Source: Brevibacillus thermoruber 423
GTDB taxonomy: Bacteria; Bacillota; Bacilli; Brevibacillales; Brevibacillaceae
Assembly: GCF_000454065.1 (NCBI RefSeq)
Contig: NZ_ATNE01000017.1
Span: 1-64,000 of the forward strand
Direction of reading: 5' to 3'
Length of the DNA: 64,000 nucleotides
In this document: in pieces, positions 51,775 to 61,419 of the stretch
How positions within the stretch are numbered: position 1 is the stretch's first letter
Layout: every line of letters starts with the position of its first letter
The notes under the pieces: generated by a model
Database searches by the model: none
Told to the model about the DNA's origin: nothing
What the model saw: the letters and a program-made list of their open reading frames with translations, nothing else
Translations under genes and position numbers: made by a program

Positions 51775-52719
51775 TTACGCCGGCGCCACTTCCAGCATGC
51801 GCTCCAGCGAAGCGCGGGCCCGGTTGGCGACATCCTCCGGCACGTAGATTTCCGGTTTCATGTTTTCCAAGGCTTCCACGCATTTTTTCAGGTTGTTTAC
51901 CTTCATGTTCGGGCAGACCAGGTACTTGGACGCGAAGATAAAGGTTTTGTCCGGACTGTCCTTCTCCAGCATGTAGCGCGTGCCGTCTTCGGTCCCGATG
52001 ATGAACTCCTTGTGGGAGGACTCGCGGCAGAATTTCAGAATGCCCGTCGTGGAGCCGACGTAATCCGCCAGGGCGACCACTTCCGGACGGCACTCCGGAT
52101 GGACGACGACCAGCGCGTTGGGATGCTGCCGTTTCAGCGTCATGATGTCTTCGACGGAGAGCTGGTCGTGGGTGTTGCAGTACCCTTCCCAGATGATCAT
52201 TTTCTTGTCGGTAAACTGGGAGACGTAATGGCCCAGGTTTTTATCCGGCACCCAGATGATCTCGTCGCTGTCAATTGACTCGATCACCCGTTTGGCGTTG
52301 GAGGACGTACAGCAGATGTATGTTTCCGCTTTCACGTCTGCCGATGTATTAATGTACGCCACGACTTTGGCGTTGGGGTGCTGGGCTTTGAGGCGGCGCA
52401 GGCCTTCCACGTTGACCATGTCGGCCATCGGACAGCCGGCCCGCTCGTCGGGGATGATCACCTTCTTGTTGGGATTGAGAATTTTTGCACTTTCCCCCAT
52501 GAAGTGAACACCGCAGAACAGAATCACGTCCGCATCGGTCTCTTTCGCCTTTTGGGCCAAACCGAACGAATCTCCAATATAGTCAGCCACTTCCTGAATC
52601 TCCGGCCGTTGGTAGTAGTGAGCCAAGATGATGGCATTGCGTTCCTTTTTCAACTGCATCAGCCGTTCGCGTAACTCAGCATTTCGCTGCGCTTTTTTCT
52701 CTAACGCCAAGGCTTCCAT
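51775..52719 (-). CDS. nadA: Quinolinate synthase A
   Basis: [4Fe-4S] enzyme condensing iminoaspartate with dihydroxyacetone phosphate to quinolinate. The 314-residue product has AHYYQRPEIQEVADYIGDS, FCGVHFMGESAKIL, and cysteines in DERAGCPMADM (Cys96), VVHPECRPEV (Cys210) and YLVCPNMK (Cys269) likely to hold the cluster. It is monocistronic here, cut off from nadB-nadC by the zinc genes. Confidence 0.95.
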   Translation of the reverse strand: MEALALEKKAQRNAELRERLMQLKKERNAIILAHYYQRPEIQEVADYIGDSFGLAQKAKETDADVILFCGVHFMGESAKILNPNKKVIIPDERAGCPMADMVNVEGLRRLKAQHPNAKVVAYINTSADVKAETYICCTSSNAKRVIESIDSDEIIWVPDKNLGHYVSQFTDKKMIIWEGYCNTHDQLSVEDIMTLKRQHPNALVVVHPECRPEVVALADYVGSTTGILKFCRESSHKEFIIGTEDGTRYMLEKDSPDKTFIFASKYLVCPNMKVNNLKKCVEALENMKPEIYVPEDVANRARASLERMLEVAPA

Positions 52720-52813
52720 GGATTATCCCCCTACATGGTGTCATAACTTAGGGCCATTGTAATCCCAACGCTCCCCCTTGTCAATGTATTGTCCTTGGGG
52801 GAACTGCTGGTTT

Positions 52814-53677
52814 TTACCCGCGCCCGAGCACGCGTTCCCGGATAAACCGGGCGACCCCGTCTTCGTTGTGGTGCGGGGCGATAAACCGGGCGATTGCCTT
52901 GATCGCCGGGTCCGCATTCTCCATCGCCACGGAGTAGCCGGCATGGGTCAGCGCTTCGCGGTCGTTGTCCGCGTCGCCAAACGCCATGACCTGTTCCGGC
53001 GCAAAGCCCCACTTGCGGCAAAAATAGAGAAGTCCCTCCCATTTGGATACGTGTTTGGGAATCACCTCGATGTTGTAGGGACCCGATGTGGTGATCGCCG
53101 CGGACTCGCTCCACTGTTCCAGCTGCCGGCGCACCGGTTCCAGCCGCTCCGGGACGGGGTGCCAGACGAACAGCTTGACGATCTCCGCCTCGCCTGTCGA
53201 GACCAGCCGCATCATCTTCTCCAGCGGTGCGACGCGGGACCACTCGTAAAACGAAAAGCGGCGCTGCGCCAGCCCTTCCACCGAAGTATCCTCCCCGATC
53301 AGCGATTCTATGCGCTCCCGGTCTTCCTGCACCATCCAGCGGTTGCTGGCCGTGTCGTGCAGCTCGTAATACAGCAGCTCCTGCCTGAGTGTATGTACGA
53401 CTTCCCGCACCATGTCCGCCGGCAAAAAGGTACGCTGTACCAGCCGTCCGTCCGCTTCGTACACGGCCGCCCCGTTGCTGCAGACGTAGCCGTCAAACGG
53501 AAAGTCGTCAATCGGAAGCCGGGCCGACGCGTACGTCCTGCCCGTCGACAGCACCAGCTTGCAGCCGCTGGCCTGAAGCAGGCGGCACGCCTCCCGGGTC
53601 GCCTCCGTCATCCGTGCGTCCTCATTCAACAGCGTACCGTCCATGTCAAATGCCGCCAAGCGCAGTTGGGAAAACAA
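52814..53677 (-). CDS. Cof-type HAD superfamily hydrolase
   Basis: A 287-residue type IIB HAD phosphatase: motif I FDMDGTLLN, motif II STGRT, motif III lysine and motif IV GDADNDREAL. These act on small sugar or flavin phosphates; the substrate is unknown. It is a single gene between nadA and a decayed region. Confidence 0.88.
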   Translation of the reverse strand: MFSQLRLAAFDMDGTLLNEDARMTEATREACRLLQASGCKLVLSTGRTYASARLPIDDFPFDGYVCSNGAAVYEADGRLVQRTFLPADMVREVVHTLRQELLYYELHDTASNRWMVQEDRERIESLIGEDTSVEGLAQRRFSFYEWSRVAPLEKMMRLVSTGEAEIVKLFVWHPVPERLEPVRRQLEQWSESAAITTSGPYNIEVIPKHVSKWEGLLYFCRKWGFAPEQVMAFGDADNDREALTHAGYSVAMENADPAIKAIARFIAPHHNEDGVARFIRERVLGRG

Positions 53678-53702
53678 CGCGATCTCCTCCTTTTGCTAAA
53701 AG

Positions 53703-53733
53703 AAAAGCGCAGGCTGCCGCTCCTGCACTTTTT
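53703..53733. terminator. Orphan terminator upstream of the HAD gene
   Basis: AAAAGCGCAGG and CCTGCACTTTT form a stem with a T run in either direction. On the minus strand it follows the stop of the ABC-transporter remnant by about 85 nt, so it is probably that gene's former terminator. Confidence 0.6.
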
Positions 53734-53816
53734 CATTCCGTTCGTGTTCCGTTGATCCACCTTCACTGTACCCGATTCTGTCCCGAGTTTCAATAGGAGG
53801 TACGCATAAATCCCGA

Positions 53817-53900
53817 TCACACCAGATGACAAGCGACGTAGTGCTCCCCGCCCACGTGCCGGTAAGCCGGGGGCTGTTCCCGAATGGTCCATCCAGATAA
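53817..53900 (-). pseudogene. 3' remnant of an Opp/Dpp-type peptide ABC transporter ATPase gene
   Basis: Minus strand: an open frame ending in TGA at 53817 reads WTIREQPPAYRHVG followed by GEHYVACHLV. This is the characteristic C-terminus (VACHLV) of oligopeptide/dipeptide transporter ATP-binding subunits. Nothing of the ATPase domain remains upstream; the AT-rich membrane-protein gene begins about 15 nt away. The gene appears to have been deleted and replaced. Confidence 0.6.
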
Positions 53901-53911
53901 TCTCGTTATAC

Positions 53912-54325
53912 TCACCCATTTCTTTTTGTCAATTGTACATTTCTTTCAAATACAAGAGCAAACAGTAATGTTTCTGATACGGGAATGAGTGGATACAAAA
54001 AGGCAGAAACAGGGTGTATCTCATACATGTACCAAAGGGTAAACATGATCGCCAGCAATGAGTAGTAAATAAAGCTGTTTACGCTTATTTTTTGGGTCAA
54101 CCACCGCTTGAACCATACACTCAAACCATTTTTGATTAGAGTAGCAATTGAAAACAAACCCCACAAGTAGAAAAAAGCAAAAAAGGGCATTTGTTTGGAA
54201 ACCTTCTCGAAACTGTCCAAACCAGGGTCATAGTAATTGATAATTAACTCAAGGGCAGCCATGTAAGCACCCATGATAAGGTTAATACCCAACAATAACA
54301 CCCATATCTGCTTGTTTTTCATCAT
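53912..54325 (-). CDS. Unknown AT-rich membrane protein
   Basis: A 137-residue protein with four predicted membrane helices (VLLLGINLIMGAYMAALEL, MPFFAFFYLWGLFSIATL, FIYYSLLAIMFTLWYMY, ALVFER region) and AT-rich codon use unlike its neighbours. GGAGGGGG lies upstream of the ATG pair at 54325. No family is recognised. It probably came with the adjacent glycosidase-like fragment. Confidence 0.6.
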   Translation of the reverse strand: MMKNKQIWVLLLGINLIMGAYMAALELIINYYDPGLDSFEKVSKQMPFFAFFYLWGLFSIATLIKNGLSVWFKRWLTQKISVNSFIYYSLLAIMFTLWYMYEIHPVSAFLYPLIPVSETLLFALVFERNVQLTKRNG

Positions 54326-54526
54326 TTTCAGATTCCCCCTCCATATATAGTACCATAAGAAAGCGACAAATAACAAAATTTATTAAGATTTCATTTTTAT
54401 GGAATTTCAAGTAGATACGTATCATGCATTACCCATTTCTTATCGAGTTTCTCAAGCGGGATTTCATCAGGAAAAAAGACCAACTCCCATAGGAATTGGT
54501 CCAATATAATATATTCACTTACAGAT

Positions 54527-55175
54527 TTAATAATCCTTTTTCACCCTGACGATGTTAAACAGATAACGATCTTCTCCGTAAAAGCAATAGTTTTTCTTCT
54601 GATTACCGTCATCGTATACCTGAATGGAAGTAGAACCTGATCCATCCAGTACGATGGCATTCTTAGGATCCAAACCAATAAACTCAATAGACTGTTTCGC
54701 ATGAGGAACAGTGACAGGGTCCGTGAATGCGATCAGATATGTATTTGTATCGTCCCAAGCGAAAATCGTTCGATAGGTAGGTAACTGGTATGCCAAAGGA
54801 GACCAATCCGATTCCGCAAAGCTGGTTCCCCCAATTACATTGGTAATATTGTCATAACGAGCTTTGACGTCATCCAAGTTTCGAGCATACATGTAGTCAG
54901 CCTTGATGGTTCCTTTCTTTTCAAAAAGAACGGCTGTTTTTCTGGATTTCTGATTCTTGGCTGTACCGTTATACTCGTAGATCTCCGGAAGCGTCCGTCC
55001 TTTATAGGTTACCTTATCTCCTTCGTCAAACTCGTTATACGCAATGGAACGACCTTCTGTCGGTGGTTCGTCATAGCTGTCTGCTGCAAAGAACCCACCA
55101 TTGATTCCCGTGTAATAAGTGAATGATTGTTTAGCGGACGGCCAAATTTTTCATATAATCAAAATATTTAGCCAT
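54527..55175 (-). pseudogene. Frameshifted phosphodiester glycosidase (NAGPA-like) gene
   Basis: Two frames together encode a ~215-residue protein. It starts MAKYFDYMK at 55175 behind AAGGGG. After a run of five A (55147-55151 on the minus strand) it is out of frame, and continues in the other frame as TYYTGINGGFFAADSYDEPP through to AIVLDGSGSTSIQVYDDG. TGINGGFF and LDGSGST are the signatures of the NAGPA/phosphodiester glycosidase domain. Removing one A restores a single ORF, so this is a one-base insertion or a sequencing error. The downstream frame alone has no start until 54892. Confidence 0.7.
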
Positions 55176-55316
55176 AAGACATTTCCCCTTTCTGTTCTCT
55201 GAGTGACTTTGACCGGTCATCATGTCGCCTTCACCTATCTAGGCAAAAAACCGAGGTAAAAACTACCAAGAGAACATATTTTCTTTATACAGAAAAGGGA
55301 AATGTATGGAAAAGGA

Positions 55317-55339
55317 AAGGAGCGCTCTCGGCGCTCCTT
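55317..55339 (-). terminator. Terminator of ftsH
   Basis: Minus strand: AAGGAGCGC, 5-nt loop, GCGCTCCTT, then TCCTTTTCC. The stem begins within the ftsH stop codon. Confidence 0.7.
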
Positions 55340-57263
55340 ATTCCTTCGGTTCTCCGTTTGTCTCTTCGTCCTTTTTGGGCTGGATATTGACCACGACGTC
55401 GCTGTTGTCCGCCGCGTCGTCTTCTTCCAGTTTGCCCGTTTCGATCAGCCGCTTGATCTGTTCCGCATCCAGCGTTTCGACGCGCAGGAGCGTGGTCGCC
55501 ACCAGCTCAAGCTGGTCGCGGTGCTTGATGAGCAGCTCTTTGCATCGCTCGTAGCACTCGTTGATGATGCGCTGCATCTCCTGGTCGATCTCGTACGCGA
55601 TCTGATCGGAGTAGTTGCGCTCGTGGCCGATGTCGCGGCCGAGGAACACCTGTCCCTGGTTGCGGCCGAACTGCATCGGGCCCAGACGGCTCATGCCGTA
55701 CTCGGTGATCATGCTGCGGGCGATCGCCGTCGCGCGCTGGAAGTCGTTGTGCGCGCCGGTACTGATGTCGCCCAGCACCAGTTCTTCCGCGACCCGTCCG
55801 CCCAACAGACCGGTGATCTTGTCAAGCAGGTCGGACTTGGTGGCAAAGAAGCGGTCTTCTTTCGGCAGCATCACGGTGTAACCGCCTGCCTGACCGCGCG
55901 GAATGATCGTCACCTTGTGCACCATTTCCGCATTTTTCAAATGATAGCCGACGATGGTGTGGCCCGCTTCGTGGTACGCCACGAGGCGGCGTTCTTCCTC
56001 GCTGATGACGCGGGATTTTTTCGCCGGACCGGCGATGACGCGGTCGATCGCCTCGTCCACTTCTTCCATGCTGATCTGTTTCTTGTTCTTCCGGGCGGTC
56101 AGGAGAGCCGCTTCGTTCAGCAGGTTCTCCAGATCGGCGCCGGTAAAGCCCGAGGTTCCGCGGGCGATGACGTCCAGCTTCACGTCGTCGCCGAGCGGCT
56201 TGTTGCGGGCGTGGACTTTCAGCACCGCTTCCCGTCCCTTGATGTCCGGGCGGTCTACGGTAATTTGACGGTCAAAACGTCCCGGACGCAGAAGGGCCGG
56301 GTCCAGAATGTCCGGACGGTTGGTCGCGGCGATGATGATAATGCCTTCGTTGCCGGCGAACCCGTCCATTTCCACGAGCAGTTGGTTCAGCGTCTGCTCG
56401 CGTTCGTCGTGGCCGCCGCCCAAACCGGCTCCGCGCTGACGGCCGACGGCGTCAATCTCGTCGATAAAGATAATGCACGGCGCGTTTTTCTTCGCGTTTT
56501 CAAACAGGTCGCGAACGCGGGATGCCCCCACCCCGACAAACATCTCCACGAAGTCGGAACCGGAGATGCTGAAAAACGGCACGCCCGCCTCACCCGCTAC
56601 GGCACGCGCCAGCAGGGTTTTACCCGTACCCGGAGGGCCGACCAGCAGCACCCCTTTGGGGATGCGGGCACCGACCGCGTTGAATTTGCGCGGGTCCTTG
56701 AGGAAATCGACGACTTCCTCCAGCTCCGCCTTCTCTTCGTCTGCCCCTGCCACATCGTCAAACGTAACGCGTTTCTTCTCTTCGTTATACAGCTTCGCGC
56801 GGCTTTTGCCGAAGTTCATCACCCGGCTGCCGCCGCCCTGGGCCTGATTCAAGAGGAAGAAGAACAGGATGAAGATGATGACAAAAGGAATGATCGAGGT
56901 CAGGAACGTCAGCCAGATGCTGTTTCCTTCCTGCGGGCCAAACTCCACCCGTTTCACCTTTTGTTCATCAATCTTTTCGTTCAGCAGCGCGATCATATCC
57001 GAATCGTACAACGGCACATACGTAACGAACTTACCGCTTTCCTGTCCCGGAACTGCTTTCACCAACGTACCTTCCACGCGATAGGTGCTGCCCTCGGGAC
57101 GGAGGGAGAGCTCGCTGATGTTGTTGGCTTGCAGTTGTACCCGGAATTCCTGATATGTAAGTTTCCCAACCTTATCAGTACCGGAGAGGATAAAATTCAC
57201 GATCCCGACCGTGACAAGAAATATTAGTAGGTAGAACCCGGTGTTACGAAAAAAGCGATTCAT
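55338..57263 (-). CDS. ftsH: ATP-dependent zinc metalloprotease FtsH
   Basis: Hexameric membrane protease that degrades misfolded membrane proteins and regulators; important for sporulation in Bacillus. The 641-residue protein has membrane helices at about 9-27 and 117-138, Walker A GPPGTGKT (209-216), Walker B IIFIDEID (264-271), the second region of homology [20 protein letters not shown], and the zinc-binding HEAGH (431-435). GAGGAGG precedes the ATG. It follows hpt by about 70 nt and has its own promoter. Confidence 0.98.
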   Translation of the reverse strand: MNRFFRNTGFYLLIFLVTVGIVNFILSGTDKVGKLTYQEFRVQLQANNISELSLRPEGSTYRVEGTLVKAVPGQESGKFVTYVPLYDSDMIALLNEKIDEQKVKRVEFGPQEGNSIWLTFLTSIIPFVIIFILFFFLLNQAQGGGSRVMNFGKSRAKLYNEEKKRVTFDDVAGADEEKAELEEVVDFLKDPRKFNAVGARIPKGVLLVGPPGTGKTLLARAVAGEAGVPFFSISGSDFVEMFVGVGASRVRDLFENAKKNAPCIIFIDEIDAVGRQRGAGLGGGHDEREQTLNQLLVEMDGFAGNEGIIIIAATNRPDILDPALLRPGRFDRQITVDRPDIKGREAVLKVHARNKPLGDDVKLDVIARGTSGFTGADLENLLNEAALLTARKNKKQISMEEVDEAIDRVIAGPAKKSRVISEEERRLVAYHEAGHTIVGYHLKNAEMVHKVTIIPRGQAGGYTVMLPKEDRFFATKSDLLDKITGLLGGRVAEELVLGDISTGAHNDFQRATAIARSMITEYGMSRLGPMQFGRNQGQVFLGRDIGHERNYSDQIAYEIDQEMQRIINECYERCKELLIKHRDQLELVATTLLRVETLDAEQIKRLIETGKLEEDDAADNSDVVVNIQPKKDEETNGEPKE

Positions 57264-57297
57264 TCCTTACCTCCTCTCACGAACAGACACTTTTCAC

Positions 57298-57327
57298 ATT
57301 TTACCATAGGAAGCAGGGTCTTCACAA
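57298..57327 (-). promoter_or_regulatory. ftsH promoter
   Basis: Minus strand: -35 TTGTGA (57322-57327), 18-nt spacer, -10 TAAAAT (57298-57303), within the hpt-ftsH gap. Confidence 0.5.
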
Positions 57328-57332
57328 CAAAG

Positions 57333-57872
57333 CTACTTGGTGTAAACTTCCGGCTTCAACACGCCGATGTACGGCAAATTGCGGTAGTGCTCGGCGTAAT
57401 CCAGCCCGTAGCCGACCACGAATTCGTCCGGAATGGTAAAGCCGCTGTAGTCCGGCGAAATGTCCACTTTGCGCCGCTCCGGCTTGTTCAGGAGCGTCAC
57501 CACTTTGACCGAAGCCGCCTCCCGGTGGCGGAGCAGCTCCACCAGACGGCTCAGGGTGAGGCCGCTGTCCATGATGTCCTCGACGACCAGCACGTGCCGG
57601 TTCTGTACGGAGGTGTCCAGGTCCTTCAGGATTTTGACCATGCCGCTCGACTCCGTGCCGCTGCCGTAGCTGGACACGGCCATGAAGTCCATTTCGCAGG
57701 GGATGTTCATCTGCCGGACCAGATCAGCCATGAACAAAACGGCCCCCTTCAGCACGCAAATGACCAGCGGGTTTTTGTCCCTGTATTCCTCGCTGAGAAT
57801 TTCGCCCAGCTCTTTTACTTTTGCCGCGATTTCTTCCTGCGTGAGCAAGATCTTCTTGATGTCCTGATTCAT
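57333..57872 (-). CDS. hpt: Hypoxanthine phosphoribosyltransferase
   Basis: Purine salvage enzyme converting hypoxanthine or guanine with PRPP to IMP or GMP. The 179-residue product has the PRPP motif [17 protein letters not shown], the [11 protein letters not shown] loop and the base-binding [19 protein letters not shown]. The ATG overlaps the tilS stop as ATGA, behind GGGAGG. Confidence 0.96.
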   Translation of the reverse strand: MNQDIKKILLTQEEIAAKVKELGEILSEEYRDKNPLVICVLKGAVLFMADLVRQMNIPCEMDFMAVSSYGSGTESSGMVKILKDLDTSVQNRHVLVVEDIMDSGLTLSRLVELLRHREAASVKVVTLLNKPERRKVDISPDYSGFTIPDEFVVGYGLDYAEHYRNLPYIGVLKPEVYTK

Positions 57873-59296
57873 GATAAAACCTCCCGCCAATCTTCTCCAA
57901 ACTCAACTTCCATGTACAAAACCCGCCTGGTCTGATCATCGACAGGCGCAATGGCGGAACGGCGGACGCCGGGCACCCAGATCAGCTCCTCCCCCGACGC
58001 CACAAGCGGCAGTTTGTCCCGCCACGCCTGCGGAACCTTGGCGTCGATCAAGAGCTCTTTCAGCTTTTTGGCACGTTTCGCACCAAACGGGGTGAACCGG
58101 TCGCCCGGGGTTCGGCTGCGTACGAACAGCGGCCCGGGAAGCCGATCCGCATCAAAAACGGCCGCATTGTCCGGCAGTTGTGCCCAATCGACTGGGCTTT
58201 CACGAAAAAACGTATGTATCCTGGCTCCGCTCTCCGCGATCAAGGTCGTCCCCGGGACAGCGAGCGGATAACAAAAACCGTGTATGTGTCGATTCCGTCC
58301 ATCCCGCTGAAAACGGACCTGCCCGTACATCCGCTGTACGGTCACCTGTTCGGGCAAATGCAGCTCGGCCGATGGACGGTTTCCCTCTATCATGTGCAAA
58401 ACGGCCTCCACATGCTGCGAAGACCATTCGGTTTGCCTTGAGAGATAACTTAATATTAGAGTAATCATTCTCCTTTGTAAAGCAACGTCACAAGTTTGAA
58501 ACTTGTCAATATCAACCGTTACAGCGTCCTGTTTCCTCCGGGTCACCACCTGTTCCAGCCGCCGTTCGCTTTCCCGCTGCAGATACGCCTCGTCCTGCCG
58601 CACGGCATCCGCGAGCGACAGGATGTGTTCGCGGTAGCGCTCGTTCACCTGCTCCAACAGCGGCATGACGTCCAGCCTGAGCAGGTTGCGCTTGTATTTT
58701 CGCGAGCGGTTGCTGCTGTCCTCACGCGGCGCAAGGCCGTTCTCGCGGCAGTAGCGCTCCAGGTCGGCCCGGCTGGTCCCGAGCAGCGGCCGCACCAGCT
58801 CGATTCTGCCCTCCTCAAGCCAGCGGCGCCGCGGCATGCCCGCCAAGCCGTGCAGCCTCGTTCCGCGCAGCAGCCGAAACAGGATCGTCTCCACCTGATC
58901 GTCGGCGTGGTGCGCCAGCGCCACTTTGCCCGCGCCGTGACGTTTTGCCACCTGTCTGTACAGCTCGTAGCGAATCGCCCGGCTGGCTTCCTGCGCCCCC
59001 ATCCCCGTTTCTTCCATATAAGCGGGGACATTCCGCTCAAACAGGTGAAACGCGACCCCGAGCCGCCGACAGAGGGCCTCCGCGCAGCGGGCGTCCTCCC
59101 TGGCTTCCTCCCCGCGAAAGCCGTGGTTGAGGTGCACCGCGTGCAGCGTCCAGCCGTACGGATAGTGTTGATTTAACGACCACAAGATATGCAGAAGCGC
59201 CGTCGAGTCGTTTCCGCCGGACAGGCCGACCACGATGGTGTCGCCCGGTTTCAACAGGCCGTCCCGCTCAATGTCGCTGCGCACGTTTTCCAGCAT
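57869..59296 (-). CDS. tilS: tRNA(Ile)-lysidine synthetase
   Basis: Modifies the wobble C of tRNA-Ile(CAU) to lysidine. The 475-residue product has the PP-loop SGGNDS (26-31), [19 protein letters not shown], the [20 protein letters not shown] region, and the C-terminal TilS domain with [24 protein letters not shown]. Its start overlaps the upstream exporter gene by 29 nt and its stop overlaps hpt. Confidence 0.96.
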   Translation of the reverse strand: MLENVRSDIERDGLLKPGDTIVVGLSGGNDSTALLHILWSLNQHYPYGWTLHAVHLNHGFRGEEAREDARCAEALCRRLGVAFHLFERNVPAYMEETGMGAQEASRAIRYELYRQVAKRHGAGKVALAHHADDQVETILFRLLRGTRLHGLAGMPRRRWLEEGRIELVRPLLGTSRADLERYCRENGLAPREDSSNRSRKYKRNLLRLDVMPLLEQVNERYREHILSLADAVRQDEAYLQRESERRLEQVVTRRKQDAVTVDIDKFQTCDVALQRRMITLILSYLSRQTEWSSQHVEAVLHMIEGNRPSAELHLPEQVTVQRMYGQVRFQRDGRNRHIHGFCYPLAVPGTTLIAESGARIHTFFRESPVDWAQLPDNAAVFDADRLPGPLFVRSRTPGDRFTPFGAKRAKKLKELLIDAKVPQAWRDKLPLVASGEELIWVPGVRRSAIAPVDDQTRRVLYMEVEFGEDWREVLS

Positions 59297-59723
59297 GGCG
59301 GACTCCTTTCCAGATGGTCACGAGCGACATGCCAAAAATCAGCCCGAACGCAATCGCTCCGGCCACCATCGCCGTCTGCGTCGCCAGCGAAATCCCCTCC
59401 ATGGTCTGACCGTTGACGAACGCAAGCATCGCCTTGTAGGCCAGCGAACCGGGCACCAGGGGAATGATGCCGGCCACGCTGAAGTTGGTCGACGGGACGC
59501 GCAAAAAGATGGAGAGCAGTTGGCTCAAGAGCGAAACTGCCGTCGCCGCGGCAAACGTGGAGAGGATCACTTCCGCACCCCCTAGCGGAAGCAGGGAAAA
59601 GACCAGCCACCCCGTCACGCCGGCCAAGCCGCAGGCCAACAGCGTGCGGACGGGCACGTTAAACAGCATCCCCCACGCGATCGAAGAGAACAAGCTCAAT
59701 CCCAGGCCTTTCAACAGTACCAT
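59268..59723 (-). CDS. ThrE-type exporter, small subunit (YjjB/DUF3815-like)
   Basis: A 151-residue membrane protein with about four helices; GIIPLVPGSLAYKAMLAFVNG is the conserved segment of the second ThrE module. Together with the gene upstream it forms a split threonine/serine exporter. It is not present at this place in B. subtilis. Confidence 0.82.
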   Translation of the reverse strand: MVLLKGLGLSLFSSIAWGMLFNVPVRTLLACGLAGVTGWLVFSLLPLGGAEVILSTFAAATAVSLLSQLLSIFLRVPSTNFSVAGIIPLVPGSLAYKAMLAFVNGQTMEGISLATQTAMVAGAIAFGLIFGMSLVTIWKGVRHAGKRAQRH

Positions 59724-59729
59724 CGCACC

Positions 59730-60485
59730 TCACCTCGTAAACCACAGGGTAACCGCTGTCGCCGCCGCCACGGAGAGTGCCGTGAGCAGCGCTTCCGCTC
59801 CTCTGGACACGCCGGCCACCAGGTCGCCGGCCATCAGGTCCCGAAGCGAGTTGGTAATGGCAATCCCGGGAAAGAGCGGCAGCATCGCCCCGATGATGAG
59901 GACGCTGATGCGCAGTTCGGGAAACAGCGCAACGAACAGCAGCGCCAGCATTCCGCCCAACAGCGCGGAGACAAACTCAAAGAAAAATTTTACCCGTAAA
60001 AACTGTTCAAAAAAATCCGAGCTGATCTTGACCGTTAATGCCGCCAACGCCGCCGGCAGCAATTCGTACCAAAATCCGCCGGTGAGCATGGCAAAAGAGC
60101 CGCTGGCAACGCCAGCCGCCACAAGCTGCAGCCACTGCGGATAGATGGTTTTTTTTCGATCGATTTCGCAAAGCATCCGATACGCCTGCTCCAGAGTGAT
60201 TTGCCCGGAGACAAAGCGGCGGGACACGTCGTTGGCGAGCGTCACCTTGTTCAGATCGATGGTCCGGTGGGGGGTGCGGATCATGCGCGTATGGTCCTGC
60301 CCGTTGGCGCGGAACGAAAGAATAATGCTGGTCGGCGTCGCCGAGCTGTTGACCGAATCCATGCCGGCCGCCCGCGCGATCAACGTCATCGTCTCCTCCG
60401 AGCGGTACGTCTCGCCGCCGTTCTTCAACATGATTTCGCCTGCCAACAGGCACGTATCCATAACCAGGTCTGGGGACACCGACAA
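59730..60485 (-). CDS. ThrE-type exporter, large subunit (YjjP/DUF1212-like)
   Basis: A 251-residue protein with a cytoplasmic N-terminal half (LAGEIMLKNGGETYRSEETM is the family signature) and a C-terminal half of about five helices (GAMLPLFPGIAITNSLRDLMAGD). Paired with the downstream YjjB-like gene, 6 nt away. The substrate (threonine, serine or dicarboxylate) cannot be settled from sequence. Confidence 0.85.
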   Translation of the reverse strand: MSVSPDLVMDTCLLAGEIMLKNGGETYRSEETMTLIARAAGMDSVNSSATPTSIILSFRANGQDHTRMIRTPHRTIDLNKVTLANDVSRRFVSGQITLEQAYRMLCEIDRKKTIYPQWLQLVAAGVASGSFAMLTGGFWYELLPAALAALTVKISSDFFEQFLRVKFFFEFVSALLGGMLALLFVALFPELRISVLIIGAMLPLFPGIAITNSLRDLMAGDLVAGVSRGAEALLTALSVAAATAVTLWFTR

Positions 60486-60495
60486 GTCACACCCT

Positions 60496-61419
60496 TCACA
60501 TCATCCATGCGTAATACAGAGTCCCCGCAAGCAGCAGCAAGGAGGCGACAAACAGCCCTCCCACCAGCTTGCCTGCAGAGTCGGACGCCTGTTTGCCCCG
60601 ATGGCCGGTCGTACGCTCGCGCACGATGGCGAGCATCTCCGACCGCATCTCCCCCGCCGACGCGTACTTGCCGTGAAACGCTTTTACGAGGGACACCCGG
60701 TACGGGTACAGGCTGTCGCTGTTCCGTATTATATCACAGAGCAGACCGGTTTGACGCGGTTCCTGGCGCCTGCTTTTCCACACCTCCGGATCGGCCGACA
60801 GACGCACGGCCATCACCGCCAGGGAAAACAGGTCGTACGCGATGTCCGCCCGCCGGTCACCCGCCTGCCAGGCGGCGCGGTCGTACTCCTCGGTGAACTG
60901 GCGGACCGCGTTCCCCAGCTTGGTTACTCCGCCGAAATCAATCAGACGGACCTGCTTGTCCGCATGGGTGACCATCACGTTTTCCGGTTTCAGGTCGCCA
61001 AACACCCAGCCGTGCCGATGCAGAATCTCCAGCCGGGCCAGCAGTTGGATCATCAGGATGGGCACCCATTCGGTCCCCATCCGCTTGACATAGCGATCCA
61101 ACTGCTCCCCCTCCAGGTACTCCATGGCGTAAAAGGTGAAGGTCCTGCCGTTGATGACCAGGTCGTCCACGTCGCTCACCAGCGGCGCCACGCGGACGTC
61201 CCGCCCCTGCTGCACGCTTTTCAGCACGTTCACTTCCATTAAAAGATCCATGCCTTCCGCCCCGATTTTGACGGCCCGGCGCACGCCTCCCTGAGCGGCC
61301 AGATAAACGGCGCCATTCGCCCCGCGTCCCAGCTCCCGCAGGACGCGGTACGACTTTTGGTTCCATTTTCCGCAAAACTGCAGGGGCAGGTCGGGTATCG
61401 CCGGTTTGTTAGAAGACAT
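60496..61419 (-). CDS. yabT: Membrane-anchored Ser/Thr protein kinase, YabT-like
   Basis: A 307-residue Hanks-type kinase with glycine loop LGRGANGAVYLA, lysine in RRAVKIG, catalytic loop HGWVFGDLKPENVMV and LIDFGG. The usual HRD is FGD, so it is a non-RD kinase. A single C-terminal membrane helix (VGGLFVASLLLLAGTLYYAW) matches B. subtilis YabT (PrkD), a sporulation-linked kinase at the same locus. The start at 61419 overlaps the VWA gene end by 11 nt. Confidence 0.88.
   Translation of the reverse strand: MSSNKPAIPDLPLQFCGKWNQKSYRVLRELGRGANGAVYLAAQGGVRRAVKIGAEGMDLLMEVNVLKSVQQGRDVRVAPLVSDVDDLVINGRTFTFYAMEYLEGEQLDRYVKRMGTEWVPILMIQLLARLEILHRHGWVFGDLKPENVMVTHADKQVRLIDFGGVTKLGNAVRQFTEEYDRAAWQAGDRRADIAYDLFSLAVMAVRLSADPEVWKSRRQEPRQTGLLCDIIRNSDSLYPYRVSLVKAFHGKYASAGEMRSEMLAIVRERTTGHRGKQASDSAGKLVGGLFVASLLLLAGTLYYAWMM

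Noticed and set aside
52764-52805. Inverted repeat CCCCCTTG...CTTGGGGG upstream of nadA as a terminator or operator
   Set aside because: The arms pair only in the C/G runs, the loop is long and there is no T run or known operator match.
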